From Flavobacteriaceae bacterium UBA3078 (lineage in GTDB: Bacteria; Bacteroidota; Bacteroidia; Flavobacteriales; Flavobacteriaceae), in the NCBI GenBank assembly GCA_002366675.1, contig DFBO01000013.1, positions 18,672-23,903 of the forward strand: 5,232 nt of DNA. Direction: 5' to 3'. Each line of letters begins with the position of its first letter. Positions within the stretch are counted from its first letter, which is position 1. Below, in pieces: positions 3,758 to 5,232 of the stretch. The position numbers and the translations under genes were made by a program. The notes under the pieces are model-generated. The model worked only from the letters and a program-made list of their open reading frames with translations. It did no database searches and was not told where the DNA came from.

Positions 3758-5232
3758 TTATTTATTATTTAATTCATCAAGCACTAAACGTATTTCACCA
3801 TACGAGTACTTCTCTTCTATTTGATGTTTTAAATCTGAAATATTTTCAAATGTTTGCTTTGGTATAATTTCTTTTAATTCTTTATAATGTAATTCTGAAA
3901 TTAAATCTGTCGGCTGTACTTCCCCTGAAGGAATAAAACTTGCTAAATGCCCAAAAATGGTATTTGCGTTTAATTCTCTTTCTAAAGCTATTTGCTCTAT
4001 AGATTTACCAGATTTAAATAATTTTAAAGATATACTCTTTGTTTCTCCTTTTTGTCTTTTAACTTTAGGTGCTTCAAAAACATTGATTTCTTTCGATACT
4101 TCTATATCATTTTCATCACAATACTCCCTAATTACATGTAAAATTTCACTTCCATATTTCTCAACACGTACTTTCCCCATACCATTAACTGCAAGCAATT
4201 CCTTTTTATTTGTGGGTAAGGTTTCACACATGTCATACAAAGCCTTTTGTGTGAAAATCTGATAATGAATTAAATCTTCTCGTTCAGCAATGGTATTTCT
4301 TAGTTCACGGAGCAATTCAAAAAGTTCAACATTAGTTGTTCCGTCTATGACAGACTTCCTTGTTTTTTTTGGTTTATCCTTAGCCAAAAAGATAGATTTA
4401 GCTCTTAACTCTAAAAACCGATTGACATTAAACCCTTTCTCTAAGTGTTCAAAATAAAGCAACTTGGCAGCAATTAACTCTTCAATAGTGTCTAAATGTT
4501 TACTTATATCATTTTCAAGAGCTTTATTATCAGTAGTAAAACTAAAGGCATTAAAAGGTTCTGTTATATTAGTTTTTGTTTGCTCATAAAAATATTCAAT
4601 AGCTTTCACAAAACGTTCCTGAAGTTCATTATTTATTTGAGGTTCTCTCCCATTTTGAGATAAAGTAGTAAGTTGAGATTTAAAACCGTTTGCAACTTTT
4701 AATAAACCTGTTATAGCTTCTTTAAGTGAAATAAGAGGCGTTTCTATATGTCCTTCAATACTACCTCTATTTTTATAATAGATATCTAATATGCGATTTA
4801 TAGGGTACAAAAATTTATAATAATCGAATGTCTCTGAAATTAATTCTAATTGAAACGTCAATCTAGATTTATGTAAAATAAATTCATCTGGCTGATTGTC
4901 TTCTGCTTCCTTCGTAAATGAATTAACATTACTATCATTAATAATTTGATCAGAATTAATCTTGCTTTTTAACACCAAACCTTCTAAACTTTTACAACGA
5001 CTTAATGCCACATAGGTTTGTCCATGTGCAAAAGCACCTTGTGCATCAATAATTGCTTTCTCAAAGGTCAAACCCTGACTTTTATGAATGGTAATAGACC
5101 ATGCCAAGCGTAAGGGTATTTGTGTATAAGAACCTATTTTATTTTCAGTTATAGCTTTAGTTTCAGTATTAACCGTATAATTAATATTCTCCCAAGTTTC
5201 TTCAGTTACAATAATATTAAAATCATCATCAG
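3758..5232 (-). CDS. C-terminal part of a Pif1/RecD-like superfamily 1 helicase with HRDC and HTH domains (5' end outside window)
   Basis: The frame is open on the - strand from the right edge to TAA at 3758-3760, giving 490 visible residues; the Walker A half lies outside. Residues 36-86 hold the end of the helicase core: QIPLRLAWSITIHKSQGLTF (motif V region) and GQTYVALSRCKSLEGL (motif VI with the arginine finger region), typical of Pif1/RecD-like DNA helicases. Residues about 95-290 are a helical, charged linker. Residues about 302-374 (bases 4109-4327) are an HRDC domain: LFELLRELRNTIAE, then YDMCETLPTNKKELLAVNGMG. Residues about 396-488 (bases 3767-4045) are a helix-turn-helix domain like the one at RecQ C-termini: SLKLFKSGKSIEQIALERELNANTIFGHL. 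The enzyme should unwind DNA with ATP in the cytoplasm, for repair or replication. The TTG at 5105-5107 is not a start, because it falls inside the conserved LRLAWSITIHKSQG motif. Confidence 0.92.
   Translation of the reverse strand, partial: DDDFNIIVTEETWENINYTVNTETKAITENKIGSYTQIPLRLAWSITIHKSQGLTFEKAIIDAQGAFAHGQTYVALSRCKSLEGLVLKSKINSDQIINDSNVNSFTKEAEDNQPDEFILHKSRLTFQLELISETFDYYKFLYPINRILDIYYKNRGSIEGHIETPLISLKEAITGLLKVANGFKSQLTTLSQNGREPQINNELQERFVKAIEYFYEQTKTNITEPFNAFSFTTDNKALENDISKHLDTIEELIAAKLLYFEHLEKGFNVNRFLELRAKSIFLAKDKPKKTRKSVIDGTTNVELFELLRELRNTIAEREDLIHYQIFTQKALYDMCETLPTNKKELLAVNGMGKVRVEKYGSEILHVIREYCDENDIEVSKEINVFEAPKVKRQKGETKSISLKLFKSGKSIEQIALERELNANTIFGHLASFIPSGEVQPTDLISELHYKELKEIIPKQTFENISDLKHQIEEKYSYGEIRLVLDELNNK

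Noticed and set aside
3957..4262. 101-residue ORF on the + strand
   Set aside because: It is antisense to the HRDC and HTH region of the helicase, which is clearly coding.
5105..5107. TTG at 5105-5107 (- strand) as the start of the helicase
   Set aside because: It lies within the conserved LRLAWSITIHKSQG motif and the frame continues to the right edge; a start here would remove the ATPase core.

Overview
The window looks like the chromosome of a member of the Flavobacteriaceae (phylum Bacteroidota). The support is the low-GC sequence, A/T-rich start regions without Shine-Dalgarno motifs, several exact matches to the Bacteroidota -7 promoter element TAnnTTTG, a type IX secretion C-terminal sorting domain, and a Pif1-type helicase that carries HRDC and C-terminal helix-turn-helix domains.

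Layout, left to right: (1) The 3' end of a large secreted protein on the + strand (2-676, open at the left edge) with 77-residue tandem repeats and a type IX sorting domain. (2) A convergent DUF1684-type lipoprotein on the - strand (726-1328); one hairpin at 698-727 serves both gene ends. (3) A 232-base divergent intergenic region (1329-1560). It holds back-to-back -7 boxes, a possible 24-codon leader ORF and a strong intrinsic terminator that ends only about 22 bases before the next start codon. (4) An MdtH-like major facilitator exporter on the + strand (1561-2772). (5) A convergent Lrp/AsnC regulator on the - strand (2784-3227); the two genes share an 18-bp perfect inverted repeat that lies across both stop codons. 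(6) A short divergent promoter region (3228-3343) with a 25-base near-perfect dyad that looks like an operator. (7) A small predicted helical protein on the + strand (3344-3739). (8) The C-terminal two thirds or so of a Pif1/RecD-like helicase on the - strand (3758 to the right edge, open).

Every gene lies convergent or divergent to its neighbour, so no multi-gene operon is visible. Two functional links can be inferred. The Lrp-type regulator probably controls itself and the divergent helical-protein gene through the shared dyad, and may also act on the neighbouring exporter. The exporter appears to be preceded by a conditional terminator, an arrangement known for ribosome-mediated attenuation of antibiotic and efflux genes in other bacteria. 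The attenuator model is the most interesting hypothesis here and rests on sequence reading alone. The rest of the window looks like ordinary flavobacterial core or near-core sequence: I see no insertion sequence, CRISPR array, tRNA or rRNA.
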